The translations under genes and the position numbers were made by a program. Shown in pieces: positions 49,568-62,050 of a stretch of 64,000 nt of DNA. The notes beneath the pieces were generated by a model that was not told the DNA's origin, did no database searches, and was given only the letters and a program-made list of their open reading frames with translations. The DNA comes from Akebia trifoliata (taxonomy: Eukaryota; Streptophyta; Magnoliopsida; Ranunculales; Lardizabalaceae), in the NCBI GenBank assembly GCA_017979445.1, contig CM030715.1:14816602-14880601 (forward strand), written 5' to 3'. Positions within the stretch are counted from its first letter, which is position 1. The number at the start of each line of letters is the position of its first letter.

Positions 49568-49845
49568 ATTACCCCTTCTCGAGGAGGCGCGAAGTCTTTC
49601 CGTCTTCTCAAGGCACGTAATCTCTTTCTCACTAGCTGCCTTGATTCTCTATAATTACTTCTACCCTCAATGAATCGACGCATTTAATGCAACGCCGTTT
49701 CAAATCATCTCTGACGGCTAAGATGAGTCAATCTTCATCTGTGTCTGTCCACGTGCCCCACTACCATCTGCACTACCCTCAAACTACAACGTTTAGGTTG
49801 AATTTAGGCTGTCCTCTTAGGTGTATGTACTCCTTTATTCTTTCT

Positions 49846-49854
49846 TATAAATAG
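49846..49854 (+). promoter_or_regulatory. TATA box for the antisense ORF
   Basis: TATAAATAG lies 186 bp upstream of the ATG at 50,032, followed by CT-rich leader sequence. It is outside the LTR and on the strand opposite to gag-pol, so the extra ORF may have its own promoter. Confidence 0.6.
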
Positions 49855-50031
49855 GAGACTTAGTGCTCATTCTCTCTCTTACTGTGCTATTGTTCTCTGT
49901 AACTTCGTTTTTCTGCATTTTGCGAAAAATTCTTCCTATTTTTCTTTTTGCTTCACTGCTATTCTTACTTCTATCAAACTGAGGTAACCTTTTTTTCCTT
50001 CACTTCTCTTTTCTGCAAATTTACTTTCTCA

Positions 50032-52466
50032 ATGGCTGCTAACATAACCCAACTTCGGAGGGGTTTCTATATCCCTGCCTCTATGTCTCTTCGGGTCTGT
50101 GATGACCCCAAAAATCTTGGCGAATTCCGTCAGGGGGAAATTATAGTTTATGCCGACCAAATTAAGACTGGCTACCCTCTCTTTCCCTTCCTTAGGGAGG
50201 TACTAAGTAAAATAAACTGGGCCCCAGGCCAAATGTCTGACAATTTCTACCATTTGGTGGAGATTGTGAAGAAGATGGGCATAACCCTCAATGACTTCCT
50301 CTCCAAATACAATTTGAAGGCTATCCCCCAACATCCGGGGTACTACTCGCTGTCCTCCAAGAGTGCAGTAGTGGTACTGGCTCATTTTCTCTCCAGTGCT
50401 GACAAAGGGTGGTACAAGGACCCCCTGTTTATCTCCGAGAACAAGGAGTTCACCCCTGGCGTTTCTCATGAGGGATTTAGAGTCCCTCAGACCTTCCAGG
50501 GTTAGACTAACTTTAGGTTTCTGGCTGTGTCTCATTCGTCTATTCTGTCTGCAACTTAATTTGCTTCTAACTTTTGCTTTCTTTTTCTTCACAGATTCTT
50601 CTGTCCTTTCTGCTGCTAAGGCTAGGAAAGAGCAGTGTAGAACATCCAAAGATTAGAGGCTAGTGACAGTGGACCTCCAAACCAGAGCTGCTGAGGGGGT
50701 GATGATGGAAGATTTCCCTTCTGATTTGCCTCGGCCACTTGCACGGCGAGTTTCCTTTGATGAGGCTGAGCAGATCTCAGAAGATTTCCTTTCTCCCCTT
50801 GCCTCTGTTTTCCCTCGGCCACCTACATGACGGGCCTTATTTGGTTAGGCTTCCCTTGATCAAGCCAAACAGATCTCAGAAGATCTTGATCCTTCCTTGG
50901 CCTCTGTTTTCGGTATTCCTTCACCTCCAATTCTCTCAGGGTCCTCCAACGCCATGAACATTGACCTCTCGGAGTTCCCTTTCTCTTTTTCTTCTGCCAT
51001 CAGGACTGCTCCTCCCACTGACTCGACTAAGAAGAAGAAGAAGAGTCTGGCCTCTTGAGACTCCATCCTCACTAGAGAAGCAGGCTCACTGGCCTTAGTG
51101 CATGAAGGGCAGGCTGTTCCTGCTTCCATCTCTTCTTCTGTTTCTATTGCGACTGCTACTGTAGCTGTTACTATCCCTATTAGGCTTCCTGAGGAAATTC
51201 AGGCTCAGGCAGGGCAGAGCTCGGATGCCATCAGGGAACAAAGCCCTGTCCCTGATCTCCAACCGCGCAAGAAGCGCAGGTTGATCAGGAAGAGTTTGAG
51301 GAGTCCTTCCCCTCTAGAGGAGTTTGATCAAGAAGGTGTCAGTCACCGTAGGACTCCTCTGGAGGAAGCTGCATTCTCTTGGAGGGGTCGCGGGGCCTTC
51401 CTCTAGGGTGAGAACGAGAATAATATCATTTGATTTCGTTTCCACGTTCACAATAAGAGCTGCGGGGTGAAGAGCCCTATCGCTGCTGCTTCTCTGCTCT
51501 CTCAATCCATTTCTCTCAAGGACTGGGATGTTGTGGACCGGGTCAATGCTGACCTGGGCTTCAATTGGTTTGTATATGGGGCCTCTATCAGATTATTCTC
51601 TACTCTTCCTATTCTGTTTTTTTACTTTTCAGGCTTTATTCACTTAACTGCTTTATTCTTCTCGTAGGTTAACGTCTATGGAACTTTGACTTTCCTAAAA
51701 TGGCGTGAGGCTGAGGACCAAGTGATTGTTCTGACTAGGGAGCATGAGGAAAATATTACTCTGTTCCAGGCTGAGCTGGTCTCTTTTAGCCAATTTTCCC
51801 AGGAGGCTAAAGAGGAGATGGAGGCTAACTTGGACTTGGAGGCCACTAATAAGAAGCTGACAGATCTCCAGGGTGTTCTTCAATTGGAACTGGCCAGCTA
51901 GAAAGAGAGAGTACAGAGGAGAGACGCTGAGCTTGTGGATCTCCAAGAGAAGGTTCGGTAGCAAAAGCTTGAGCTAGGCTCCCTTAGGGCTGGCATCAAG
52001 ACGGTTAGGGCAGCTCAAGCCAAGGAAGATGATGTTGAGACCAAGAGACTGTTGGGGCAATTGCAAGCCCAATATTCTCAGTTGGTAGAGGAAACCTCTT
52101 CTAAGGCTTACCATGAAGGCTTTGAGGTTGCTCGTCTTCAGTACGAGGAGGAGGAGGAGGAGGACAAAGAGGATGAAGGTCCTACTGATTCTTCTATCAA
52201 GGAGATTCCCAGTTGGTCTGGGTGTTTTGGGTGAATCCCACCTTTCCAACTAGACCGAGTCTCTAGTGAGCTTATGGAGGTTGAGCATACCATAGACTTG
52301 TGGACCAAGCCAAAACGACTAATTCTTCTTTCAGGCTAGTGATCTGACCCCTGACCTGCCTCCTGCCCTTGTTATTGTTATTGATCAGGATGAGGTAGTT
52401 GACCCTCCAAACCCTATTGCTGAGATCGACTTTCCGAATCTTGCTGTTGAGACTTTTGCCAACTAG
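50032..52466 (+). pseudogene. Antisense additional ORF of the Tat-like element (complete copy)
   Basis: The ATG is at 50,032. The first exon runs to 50,500 and joins in phase over a 94-bp GT-AG intron (50,501-50,594). The N-terminal domain (about 156 residues) has GYPLFPFLREVL and WAPGQMSDNFYHLVEI, resembling the Transposase_28 family; then come a Ser/Pro-rich region, RKKRRLIRKS as a possible nuclear signal, a coiled-coil-like segment (about 51,690-52,150), an acidic run and a last segment after an acceptor-like TTTCAG (52,330-52,335), ending with TAG at 52,464. At least six in-frame TAG or TGA codons interrupt it, so this copy is dead. The function of this protein in the lineage is unknown to me. 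Confidence 0.7.
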
Positions 52467-53119
52467 TCATCTACCACTGAATGAAGATCTGCTAATTGGT
52501 TTCTACTATACTCTGTTGTTTTTGCTGCTATTCTTTGTACTATCCCATTTTTGGGACTTCTCTTGTACTTTCTCTTGCTATTAATGAGAATTTATTTTTC
52601 ACACAACTACTGTTCTATCTTTAAAATAAAACTTCACTTCTTCATACTGCGTACGCTGCGTATACAATCTGCTAGTCTACTTTCTAACTTAGCATAAATT
52701 TTAACATTATGCTTTACTTAAAGACTCTAGCAGATCTGTTTCTTTGCATTGCTTGCTTTACTTAAGCCAACTGTTAATCTGCCTTTAATGTGAACTCTAT
52801 TCCCACTGTTTGCGCTGCACATTCCACTACTAAACTGCTTGAACTGCTCATATTTACTACCTCATCTCCCCAGGTTCTACCTTGTGTAAGTTTTATTTAG
52901 GTGGAACCTTTTGATAAATTTTGGGGAGGTACCTTTGAGTTACTGTCCTTCAAGGAGGCTCTAACTTAGCTTTTATTTCTTTGTTCCTGAAACGGTTGTA
53001 CTTCAGCATTTTTATTATCTAAGGCAAAGTGCAGTCTTTCAGCAACTTCTTTCCTACCTATAGGTAGATGTCTTTTATGATCTGTTTTTCTGCTAAACAA
53101 ATCTCTTTGCTCTGTCACT
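52467..53119. other. Spacer between antisense ORF and tandem array
   Basis: No coding region recognised. AATAAAAC near 52,625 on the plus strand could serve the antisense transcript as a polyadenylation signal. Confidence 0.4.
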
Positions 53120-54371
53120 TAGGGTAGAACATGGTCCAGTTCTTCGCTCTACTTGTTAAAGTAGAGGAGAGTTGCAAGAACCGGGCTCTAGAATGAGTCT
53201 AACTTAGTGTTAATTTATTTGTGCCAGAGTAGGGCTCCAACCAACTTCTTACTTTGCCAATTAAGGTAGAGAAAACCTACGTAGGTCTGGACTCAGGTGG
53301 GGTCCATCTTCAGTGCTATTGTATTCGTGGCAGAGTAGGGCCCCGACCAGCTTCTTACTCTGTCAATTAAGGCAGAGAAGACCCACGTAGGCTCGGATCC
53401 GGGCATGATCCATCTTCAGTGCTCTTGAACTCATGATAGAGTAGGACCCCGACCAGCTTCTTGTTTTGCCGATTAAGGCAGATAAGACCCATGTAAGTCG
53501 GGATCCGGGCGAGATCCACATTATTGTTTTGTTACTTGTATCAGAGTTGGGCCCCGACCAGCTTCTTACTTTGCCAATTAAGGCAGAGAATACCCACCTA
53601 GGTTCAGATCCAGGTGGGATCCATCTTCAGTGCTCTTGAACTCATGACAGAGTAGGACCTCGACCATCTTTTTACTCTGCCAATTAAGGCAGAAAAGACC
53701 CACGTAGGCTCGGATCTGGGTAGGATCCATTTTCAGTGCTCTTGAACTCGTGATAGAGTAGGACCCCGACCAGCTTCTTGTTTTGCCGATTAAGGCAGAT
53801 AAGACCCATGTAAGTCCGGATCCGGGCGAGATCCACATTATTGTTTTGTTACTTGTATCAGAGTTGGGCCCCGACCAACTTCTTACTCTACCAATTAAGG
53901 CAGAGAAGACCCACGTATGTTCGGATCCAGGTGGGATCCATCTTCAGTGCTCTTGAACTCGTGACAGAGTAAGACCTCGACCATCTTCTTACTCTGCCAA
54001 TTAAGGTAGAGAAGACCCACATAGGTCCGGATTCAGGTGGAATCCACAGTAGTATTTCGTTACTCGTGTTAGAGTTGGGCCTCGACCAACTTCTTACCCT
54101 GCTAATTAAGGCAGAAAAGACCCATGTAGGCCCAGATCTAGGTGGGATCCATCTTTAGTGCTAAATTACTCTCGTCAGAGTAGGGCCCCGACCAACTTCT
54201 TATTCTGCCAATTAAGGCAGAGAAGACCCATTTAGGCCCAGATCTAGGTGGGATCCGTTTTCAGTGCTATTTTACGCTCGTTAGAGTGTCCCGACCAACT
54301 TCTTACCCTGCCAATTAAGGTAGAGAAGACCCACGTAGGCCTGGATCCAGGTGGGATTTGTCTTCAGTGTT
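53120..54371. repeat. Tandem array, 105-106 bp monomers with a 317-bp higher-order period
   Basis: The motif AGAGT starts successive units at 53,226, 53,332, 53,438, 53,543, 53,649, 53,755, 53,860, 53,966, 54,071, 54,177 and 54,283, so spacing is 105 or 106 bp. Units 3 and 6, 4 and 7, and 5 and 8 are more alike to each other than to their neighbours, giving a repeat of three monomers (317 bp). The beginning (before 53,226) is diverged. Each unit carries CTTCTTACTCTGCCAATTAA or a variant. Confidence 0.9.
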
Positions 54372-54376
54372 ATTTT

Positions 54377-56882
54377 TGTAATATCCCGAATTCTAATTAG
54401 TATCTCGAGAAAATAAAATAGTGAAATTTGAAGAAATTCTAACTGAAGGACTTAAGGTAAAATACTTAGATTTTATTTTGTCCATCTTTAATGAAATTTG
54501 ACTTTGTCATTGAATTCAAAATGATCAAAAAACATACTTTACCCTGTAAACACGTTCGAATTCGAGTTCAGACGAAAAAATTACAAAATCCTTGAGTTTC
54601 GCTTTAGATATTTACCAAATAGGTAAACGACACTTTAGAGATATAATTTGAGGAATCTGATCATACCATTAGATTCGCATCGAAAAATAACCCGAAATAG
54701 AGTATAAGATTATCTAAATCGGCATTTGGGAAAAATAACTCCCGAAATGACGCTTACGTCCCACTTAAGTTATAAATATCTAAATTCTATTAGAAAAATC
54801 TGATTTCTTCTTATTCTCCTCTCCAAACAAAACTCATCCCTTTTCCTTCAAAATTTGCAACTCAGATCTACACCGAACTAGAATCACCGAACTAGAATGA
54901 TTCAAGCTTTGTTGCAAAAAGGAAAGTTGTGCACGTCGTCAAGGGCTACACGTGGGCGAAAAGAAATTCGATTTTCGCCGGAGGAAAAATTTGGAGATTG
55001 GCCAGAGGTGATCTTAAACTCCGTTCAACCGTCGAATATAACTCAAAGTAGGTTGCCTTCCCTTCTACCTTCTAGTTATGCAATAATTTAATAGAAAATC
55101 CATGTGATCTTCGATAGATCAATTATTTCATCACATTTATACATATTTGAACATATTGGATCATGTTTGCATGACTATTTATTTATTTATTTTAGTTCAT
55201 TTGATTTATTTGATGTATTTTATGCATTTTATGAGTAGTATAAGGTTTGGATCGATTTTGGTCGAGTTTCGACGAAAAATCAGCAATTCGGAAAGTATTC
55301 GAATGTTGAGTTTGGTTCCAATTTTTTTTTTATTGCTTCCATATAGTATGTATACCCATTTCTTACCTTTATTTCATTAAAAACAGTTAAGTATTACTTT
55401 AAGTTCTTTAATAAAATGAAGATTTTACCCCTCCCATTTCGAAACGTTGGGAATGGTTGTATAAAAAAAAAAGACATAACCCGTTTTCAATTTCGACTTT
55501 GAAAAATCATTTTTTCAACACTTAGCCAAATTTTCACAGATTTTCAGCTTTTACATCTTATGGTTTTATCTTTGTTCCTGAGTCTTTCGACTCAATCAAA
55601 ACCACCGAATGGAATTGGTTGATGCTCTATGGATTTCGAATTACTTTAAAGGTGAAATTACTTTAATAGATATGTAGGAAATTAGATGATAGATTGATCG
55701 ATTTAATTAATGGATGGATAGAGAGAACGTATGTTCTCGATTGATTAATGGGACAGTGCCTCCAGTTCTACGTAGTGGCCATGCCATGTAAAACGTGATA
55801 GATAGATAGAGGGATGAGATGGTTGATGGATGGAAATGACAGATAACTGTTACTGGAGGGCACTACCAGACTTTGTTTGTATTTTCGATTAAAAGAAATG
55901 ATATATTATATACAAAATAAACTATTTTGTTTACCAGTAAAGGTTCGTAGAAAACCCATAAAGAGTAACGCGTTGCTGGGCATCCGGAAGCGGCGAGTCA
56001 ATCTAGGATAGCATTATATGTCATATACTCTTCGGTAGTATGGGATACCTTAGAGCATATTACAGCTTAAGAGATCCGGGAATTTTTCCTACTTATTTCC
56101 TGGGGAACGTTGTGTGTAAAGGCGGTCTTTGTATAGTGTAGAGGTAGGCGGGGTTCACATGCATTACCTCTTAATAGGCTTTGACGCGAGAGGTCTACTG
56201 GGCAAGTTAGTGATTATTGTTAGTCTGTAGTTGTCAAATGGTCGACTTCACCGTTAGTTGAACTCAGTATTGGGTTCTTGGTCAATGGCCAGTCTGAGCC
56301 GGATAAATGGTCATCCAACTGTGGTATGCTAGACCGGCCACAAAATCAGATTATAACGATGGGATTCCACGTCGGATTGAAAGTCTGGAATAACGAATTG
56401 TCATTGTAGAGGTGGTTATATCGGCGTGTTCTCTGCTCTCTTATCGACTACACTGCCGTATTCTTATTATGTATCTTTTCCTTATTTTTGTGATGTTTGA
56501 TAGATGTTTTTATTTGAAAGATGCATAGGTTACTTTAAATGATATAAATGATAGGTTGAAATTATTTAACTGTTTCTTGAGTATGCTTAGACATTTATCA
56601 TATGTTACATTATGAAAAATTTGCATTATTTAACTGTTCAAATGATTACTCGTGCATGTATGACTCGTTGTTAGAACGGCGTTCATCCTGCTGAATAACA
56701 TTTCCCCATTACTCACCCTATCCTTCCCCTTTCAGATTATTCAGCTATTGAGGCGTATATTTTCTTTTTCATAAGTTTTATTACTTGTGATTGTTCTAGC
56801 AGGTTGTGTGATTGGTTACCTTACACCTCGAGATTTTGACTGATGAATCATAGGGATTCGTGTTGGATTTCGGGGCGTGACA
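54377..56882 (+). mobile_element. Solo LTR of a gypsy element, nested in the tandem array
   Basis: The 2,506-bp insertion starts TGTAATATCCCGA and ends GGGGCGTGACA. It is flanked by a perfect 5-bp duplication ATTTT at 54,372-54,376 and 56,883-56,887. The array motif resumes directly after it. These termini are common in chromovirus (Del/Tekay-type) LTRs. There is no gag or pol inside, so it is a solo LTR formed by recombination between two LTRs. The orientation given is that of the LTR. Confidence 0.9.
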
Positions 56883-56887
56883 ATTTT

Positions 56888-57000
56888 ACTCTCGTCAGAA
56901 TAGGGTCCCGACCAGCTTTTTACCCTACCAATTATGGCAAAAAAGACCCATGTAGGCCCGGATCCAGGTGAGATCCAATTTTAGTGTTAAATCTGTGCGC
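56888..57000. repeat. Last unit of the tandem array, split off by the solo LTR
   Basis: One further diverged monomer (CCCGACCAGC at about 56,908 and GGCCCGGATCCAGG at about 56,955) follows the nested insertion. Confidence 0.8.
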
Positions 57001-57051
57001 AAGCTACTAGCGATCCAAAAAGATGTATTTATTGATAGTATGTTTTCATGT

Positions 57052-60000
57052 TACATGTATTCAACGGTCTAGGCAGCTCTTGACTGGACATTGGAATCAA
57101 GTAATAAACTCCCTTCTGGCCTATTCTTGTTACTTCATATGGCCCTTCCTAGTTAGCGCCCAGTTTTTCGCTGTTCTGCTCTCCTATGTTCTGGAATACT
57201 TATCGGAGCACTAAGTTTCCTTCTTTAAACTGCCTGTGACGAACTTTCTTGTTGAAATAGCTTTGCAGCTTCTTATGATAGCTCTCTAGCCTTATCAATG
57301 CTTCTTCTCGCTTCTCTTCCAGCAAATCCAGTTCTGCGATTGTCTACTGGTTGTTCTGCTTAGTCTGCACTACTCTGGATCTTATTGTGAGGAAGCTATT
57401 TTCTGTTGGAATCACTGCCTCCATTCCATAAGCCATGGTGAACGGAGACATTCCTGTGGAGGTCTTGGCAATTGTTTTGTAGGCCCACAACACGCCATGT
57501 AATACTGCTGTCCATCTTCCTTTTGCTTCTCCCAGCCTCTTTTTTAGCGTGTCTATCAGGACCTTGTTGGTTGCTTCAGCCTGTCCGTTGCTTTGCGGAT
57601 ACTGTGACGTGGAAAATAACTGTGTTATCCTATGCCTTCTGTAAAAATCTTTGATCTACTCTTCTGCAAACTGTCTCCCATTGTCTGAGATTATAGTGTG
57701 TGGCAGACCAAACATGCAAATTACGTTCTCCCATAGGAACTTTTGTACTTACTATTGGTGTATTCTGGGTAGAGGGGGTGCTTCCGCCCACTTGGTGAAG
57801 TAATCTGTCGCCACTAGCAGGAAAGTTGGGTAACCTGGTGCCCTGGGCAACGGGCCTATTAAATCAATTCCCCATTGGGCAAACGACCACTTGGTGAGAG
57901 AATTGAGCTGCACTGCTGGCTGTAGGATTATCTTCCCATGTCTCTGGCAATTATCGCAATGTTTGACGTGCAGAGTGCGTCTTTTTGCAAATACGGTCAG
58001 AATTACCTTTGAAAACGTATTTTGTGGGCCAAAGACCTTGCTCCTGAGTGATTTCCACAATCCCCTTCATGGATCTTGTTAAACACTTCTTTTGCCTTTT
58101 GCTTTAGGTAACGTAGGAGTGGCCCTCTTACTGATTTCTTGTACAGAATCCCATCCAGGACAGTATACTTCTCTGCTCTGTTCTTGACTCGTCTTGCCTC
58201 TTTAAGATTGTCGAGCAACTCTTCTAGCTCCAGGAAGGCGAGGATTGGGCTCATCTACCCTTGATCTCCTGCTGCAGCTACCATAATGACTAATTTCGGC
58301 TCATCTATCGTAGGTCTTTCCTGGTATCCCAATGGTAGTTCTCTCCTGTTTTGTCCTGCCAACATTGAGGCTACGTAGGCTAGGGCATCTGCATGCATGT
58401 TGTCTGTCCGCTGTAAACTCTACTTTGATGTCCCTTGTTCAAAATATGGCAGACTTGATTTTCTCCAGATAGAACTGTATCCTGGGATCTCGTGCTTCAA
58501 ACGTCCCGTTGACATGATTAACTACTAGCTGCGAGTCACTGTAGACTATTGCCTCAATTACGCCCAGTCCTGCCAATGAATTGAGGCCGAACAACATTGC
58601 CTTATACTCTACTTCATTGTTTGATGCTCTGAATCTCAGTCTTACCATCTTCTCTATCTTGGATCCGTCAGGAGTGATCAACATCACTCCTATTCCTGGT
58701 CCTTCTAAGTTTGAAGAGCTATCCACGTAGACTCTCCACCCTGGATGGTTGTGCGTTTCTTGCCCTTCTTCAGCATGTTCCAACTCTTCTACCAACAAAT
58801 CTGTTTTTTTTTTTCTACTGGAAAATCTACCACTGCTTGGCCTTTCAGTGAAACTCTGTGCTTATACTCAAGCCCAAATTTTGCTAGTTGTACATCCCAC
58901 TTTGCCAGTCTGTCCGATCCTTCTGTCTTTCCTAAGACAGACTTCAAGGGGTACTTTGTGATGACCTGCACTCGGTGCACCTAGAAGTACGGTCTTAGGC
59001 GCAATGCTGTGTAAACTAGAGCTAATCCCATCTTCTCAAGTTTAGAATAGCGTGTCTCGGCATCGGTGAAGGTCTTGTTTAAGAAGTAGATATGCCGTTC
59101 TGTCGCTGTTCCAACCCTAACTAAGATTGAACTGAGTGCGCATTCTAAAATAGCTAGGTACAGTTCTAGTTCCTCTCTTATTTTTGGTTTGGAGAGTATA
59201 GCGGTCTGTCCAGATATTTTTCAACTCTGTGAAGGCTTGCTCACACTCCTCTGTCCATTCGAACTTGGTAATTTTCCACAACAATTAGTACAGTGGCCTG
59301 CACTTATCTGAAAATCTGGAAATGAATTGATTAAAGGCTGCTACTCTTTCTGCTAACTTCTGAACTTGTTTTTGCATTTTCGGGAAGGGCATCTCTAGTA
59401 GTGCTCTGATCTGGTCTGGGTTGGCTTTTATACCTCTTTTCGTGACTAGGTAGCCTAAGAACTTCCCCGAAGTTAACGAGAAAATGCACTTTTCCAGGTT
59501 GAGCTTCATCCCAATTTCTCCCACTCGAGAAAAGACCTCCTCTAGATCAGCAATGTGATCTTCCTTCTTACTCTTCACCAGTAGATCATCAATGTAGACT
59601 TCTGCAGTTTTGCCTAACAGATCCCTGAAGAGTTCTGTTACTAGCCATCGATAAGTGGCCCCTGCGTTTTTCAGCCTGAAGGGCATAACTTTGTAATAGT
59701 AGAGCCTTTGCTCAGTGATAAAGGCTGTCTTCTCTTGATCTGCCAGGTTAAGCTGTATCTGATTGTAGCCAAAATAGCCATCCATGAAGGACAACTTTTC
59801 GTGGCCTGAAGTCGCATCCACCAGTTGGTCTATCCTCGGCATAGGAAAACTATCCTTAGGGCAGGCCTTGTTTAGGTTTGTAAAGTCTATACAGACTCTA
59901 ACCTTCCCATTCTTTTTCGGCACTGTCACGAAATTCACTATCCAATCAGGAAACTACACTTCCCTGATGAACCATGCTCTGATCAGCTTGCTCATATCTT

Positions 60001-60520
60001 CGTTTCTGCTTCTCTAAATCGCGGTGCTAATCTCCTTAGTTTCTGTTTTATTGGCTTGATAGCTGATTCCAAGTTCAAGTGATGGCATATCATTTCTAGG
60101 TTGATCCATGGCATCTTTTCTATGGACTAGGCAAAAACGTCCCGGTTCCTTCTTAGGCAGTCTGTTAGCTCTTTCAACTTTTCTGATGCCAGTTCTACTC
60201 CTATTTCGATTTGCCTACCTTCCCCTACATCCACCATCTGGATGTTCTCTAGGTATAGGGGTTCTCCAGGTTCGGTTTCCCCCCCACTGTAACTATTATT
60301 GCTGGACCTTATCTTCGGAGAGCTCCTCCTTGTCCAACGTACACACCTGGGCAGCCACCTGATCTCCTCGTATATGCCACATACCTTGCGGCGTTAGGAA
60401 CCTCAGGACCTGGTAGTATGTTGAGGGAATAGCTCTCATCTCATGTGTCCACCACTTGCCCAGGATGGCATTGTAAGGGGAACTTGCTTTGACGACCATG
60501 AACTTAGTCATCAAGGTTGT
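57052..60520 (-). pseudogene. Tat-like pol: protease, RT, RNase H, second RNase H, integrase
   Basis: On the minus strand: protease end (SSPYNAILGKWW, about 60,480), RT (59,938-59,285) with YIDD where YVDD is usual and the CIDFTNLNKACPKDSFP block, RNase H remnant (about 58,980-58,800), a second archaeal-type RNase H with WRVYVDSSSN, SNNEVEYKAM and SDSQLVVNHV (58,740-58,440), and integrase (58,254-57,052) with CDNCQRHG, WGIDLIGPLP and, after a stop, SDNGRQFAEE. Several stops and frame changes separate the parts, so no active polyprotein remains. It lies downstream of gag in the same orientation and upstream of the tandem array. Confidence 0.85.
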
Positions 60521-60949
60521 TGGCCCTGCCTACACGGGCAAGACTATCTCTCCCTAGGGTTGGTTGGTTCTCCCGTCGAACCCAATCAGAGGTGCTCTTG
60601 CTGGGGTGAACACATTATGCTAAGACCCATCTTCAGAAAGGTAAAAGCATATAGAATGTCGACAGAACTGCTGCTGTCGATTAGCCCCCTCTTGAGAGTA
60701 AAGGTGCCCATCTGGAGGGTTACCACCAGTGCATCATAATGGGGCCTTACTACCCCCTCTAGGTCCTTATCCTTAAAAGTTACGGTCTACTCTCCATAGG
60801 GTTCTATCTGCTCTGTAAGCCCGCTTCTTGCTGTATAGATGTGAGCAAGGTGTTCTGCTTGTCGTCTCTTGATTTTTTCGTCAGCCCTGCTCTGGCCTGA
60901 CCTTCCACTCTCTTGCTTAAAGACAAAATGTATTACTGCCGCCCTTCAA

Positions 60950-62050
60950 TAGGTGACTGATCAGGCCTCTGGTTCCTGTCTTGGGGTTGATTCTTCTCCT
61001 GTCTTCTGGGCAAATCTCTCAGTTTGCCCTATTCTGCCAACCTTTGCAGAAACCTTCTCAAAGCCTGACATCTGTTGGTGGTGTGTGCCTGCACCTTGTG
61101 GTATTCGCAGTATCGCTCATCTTGATTTATCTAATCTCGAGGAAGTGGTATTGGCCATTTAAAATAAGGCTCATTTGCGATGAGCGGCAAATCTCTCTAG
61201 GAGCCATAGAAAAATAGTCCCCTCACTCCTTTGTTTTCTGTCCTGCTCGAGTAGTCTTTTTCTACTTTGTTGTTGTGGCTGGTGTTGCTTGCTGGGCTTC
61301 ACCACAGCATGTATCACTTTACTCTTTCCGGTCGAATCCCGGGGATCATCTTCCAAGCGAATATACTTTTCTGCTTTTTCAAATAGTTCGCTTAAAACTT
61401 CTGGTTTCTTCTTCACAAGAGACCTATATAATCCTAAGCCAGATGGCAAAAAGTTTCTGAATGCCACAACGGCCGTTTTCTCATCACAACTTTCCAAGGA
61501 CATTGCTTTTTCCCTGAATCTCTTCGTAAACTCTCTGAGGCTCTTCCTGAACTGCATTCTCACACTGAGCAGAGCATCTATGTCTTCGCCACTCTTTCTG
61601 TTGCCAATGTAATGTGTTATAAAGGCAATACAAAGCTCATCGAAAGAAGCTATTGATCCACATGGCAATTTGTGGAACCATGTTAACACGTTCCCCTGCA
61701 AACTAGAAGGGGACAGTTTGCACATTAGTCCTTCGTTTCCTTCCCACAAGGCAAGCATCTGCCGAAAGTGGAAAAGATGCTTTCACTAGGTCTTTCGTCC
61801 CTGAGTAAGGGGTGAAGCGTGGCAGCATAAAATTTTTCGGAATTTCTTCTGCCAAGATCTCCGCTGTAAAGGGAGACTTCTGAATCTCCCTGATAGTTTG
61901 CGTTGTTACTGTGCCAATATCAACACTCTTCATCGTCACCTCTTTCCAGATCATCTCTCTGATTTCTTCTTGAGTTAGACCCATTGCGGGCTCTGCTCGA
62001 GTAGTTGTAGTAGCAACTTTTGTCCCTTTTTCTCCCGTTAGGATCAACGG
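60950..62050 (-). pseudogene. Tat-like gag
   Basis: The minus strand encodes an N-terminal segment (62,047-61,703) followed, after a frame change near 61,755, by a Retrotrans_gag domain with LQGNVLTWFHKLPCGSIASF and FTKRFREKAMSLESC (61,758-61,171). Further downstream is a zinc-knuckle-like CEYHKVQAHTTNRC (about 61,110-61,070), where C, H, H and C have the expected spacing. Stops in this last part show decay. Confidence 0.8.

Larger units (their letters stand above)
30928..52322 (+). repeat. Copy 2 of the large direct duplication
   Basis: Matches 1-21,400 as described there. Unlike copy 1 it continues without a gap into the rest of the Tat-like element. Its left end in this window is at the first base of copy 1, so the real boundary is unknown. 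Confidence 0.97.

Noticed and set aside
58745..58984. Plus-strand frames opposite the Tat-like RNase H region
   Set aside because: They are shadows of the minus-strand pol sequence and show no domain.
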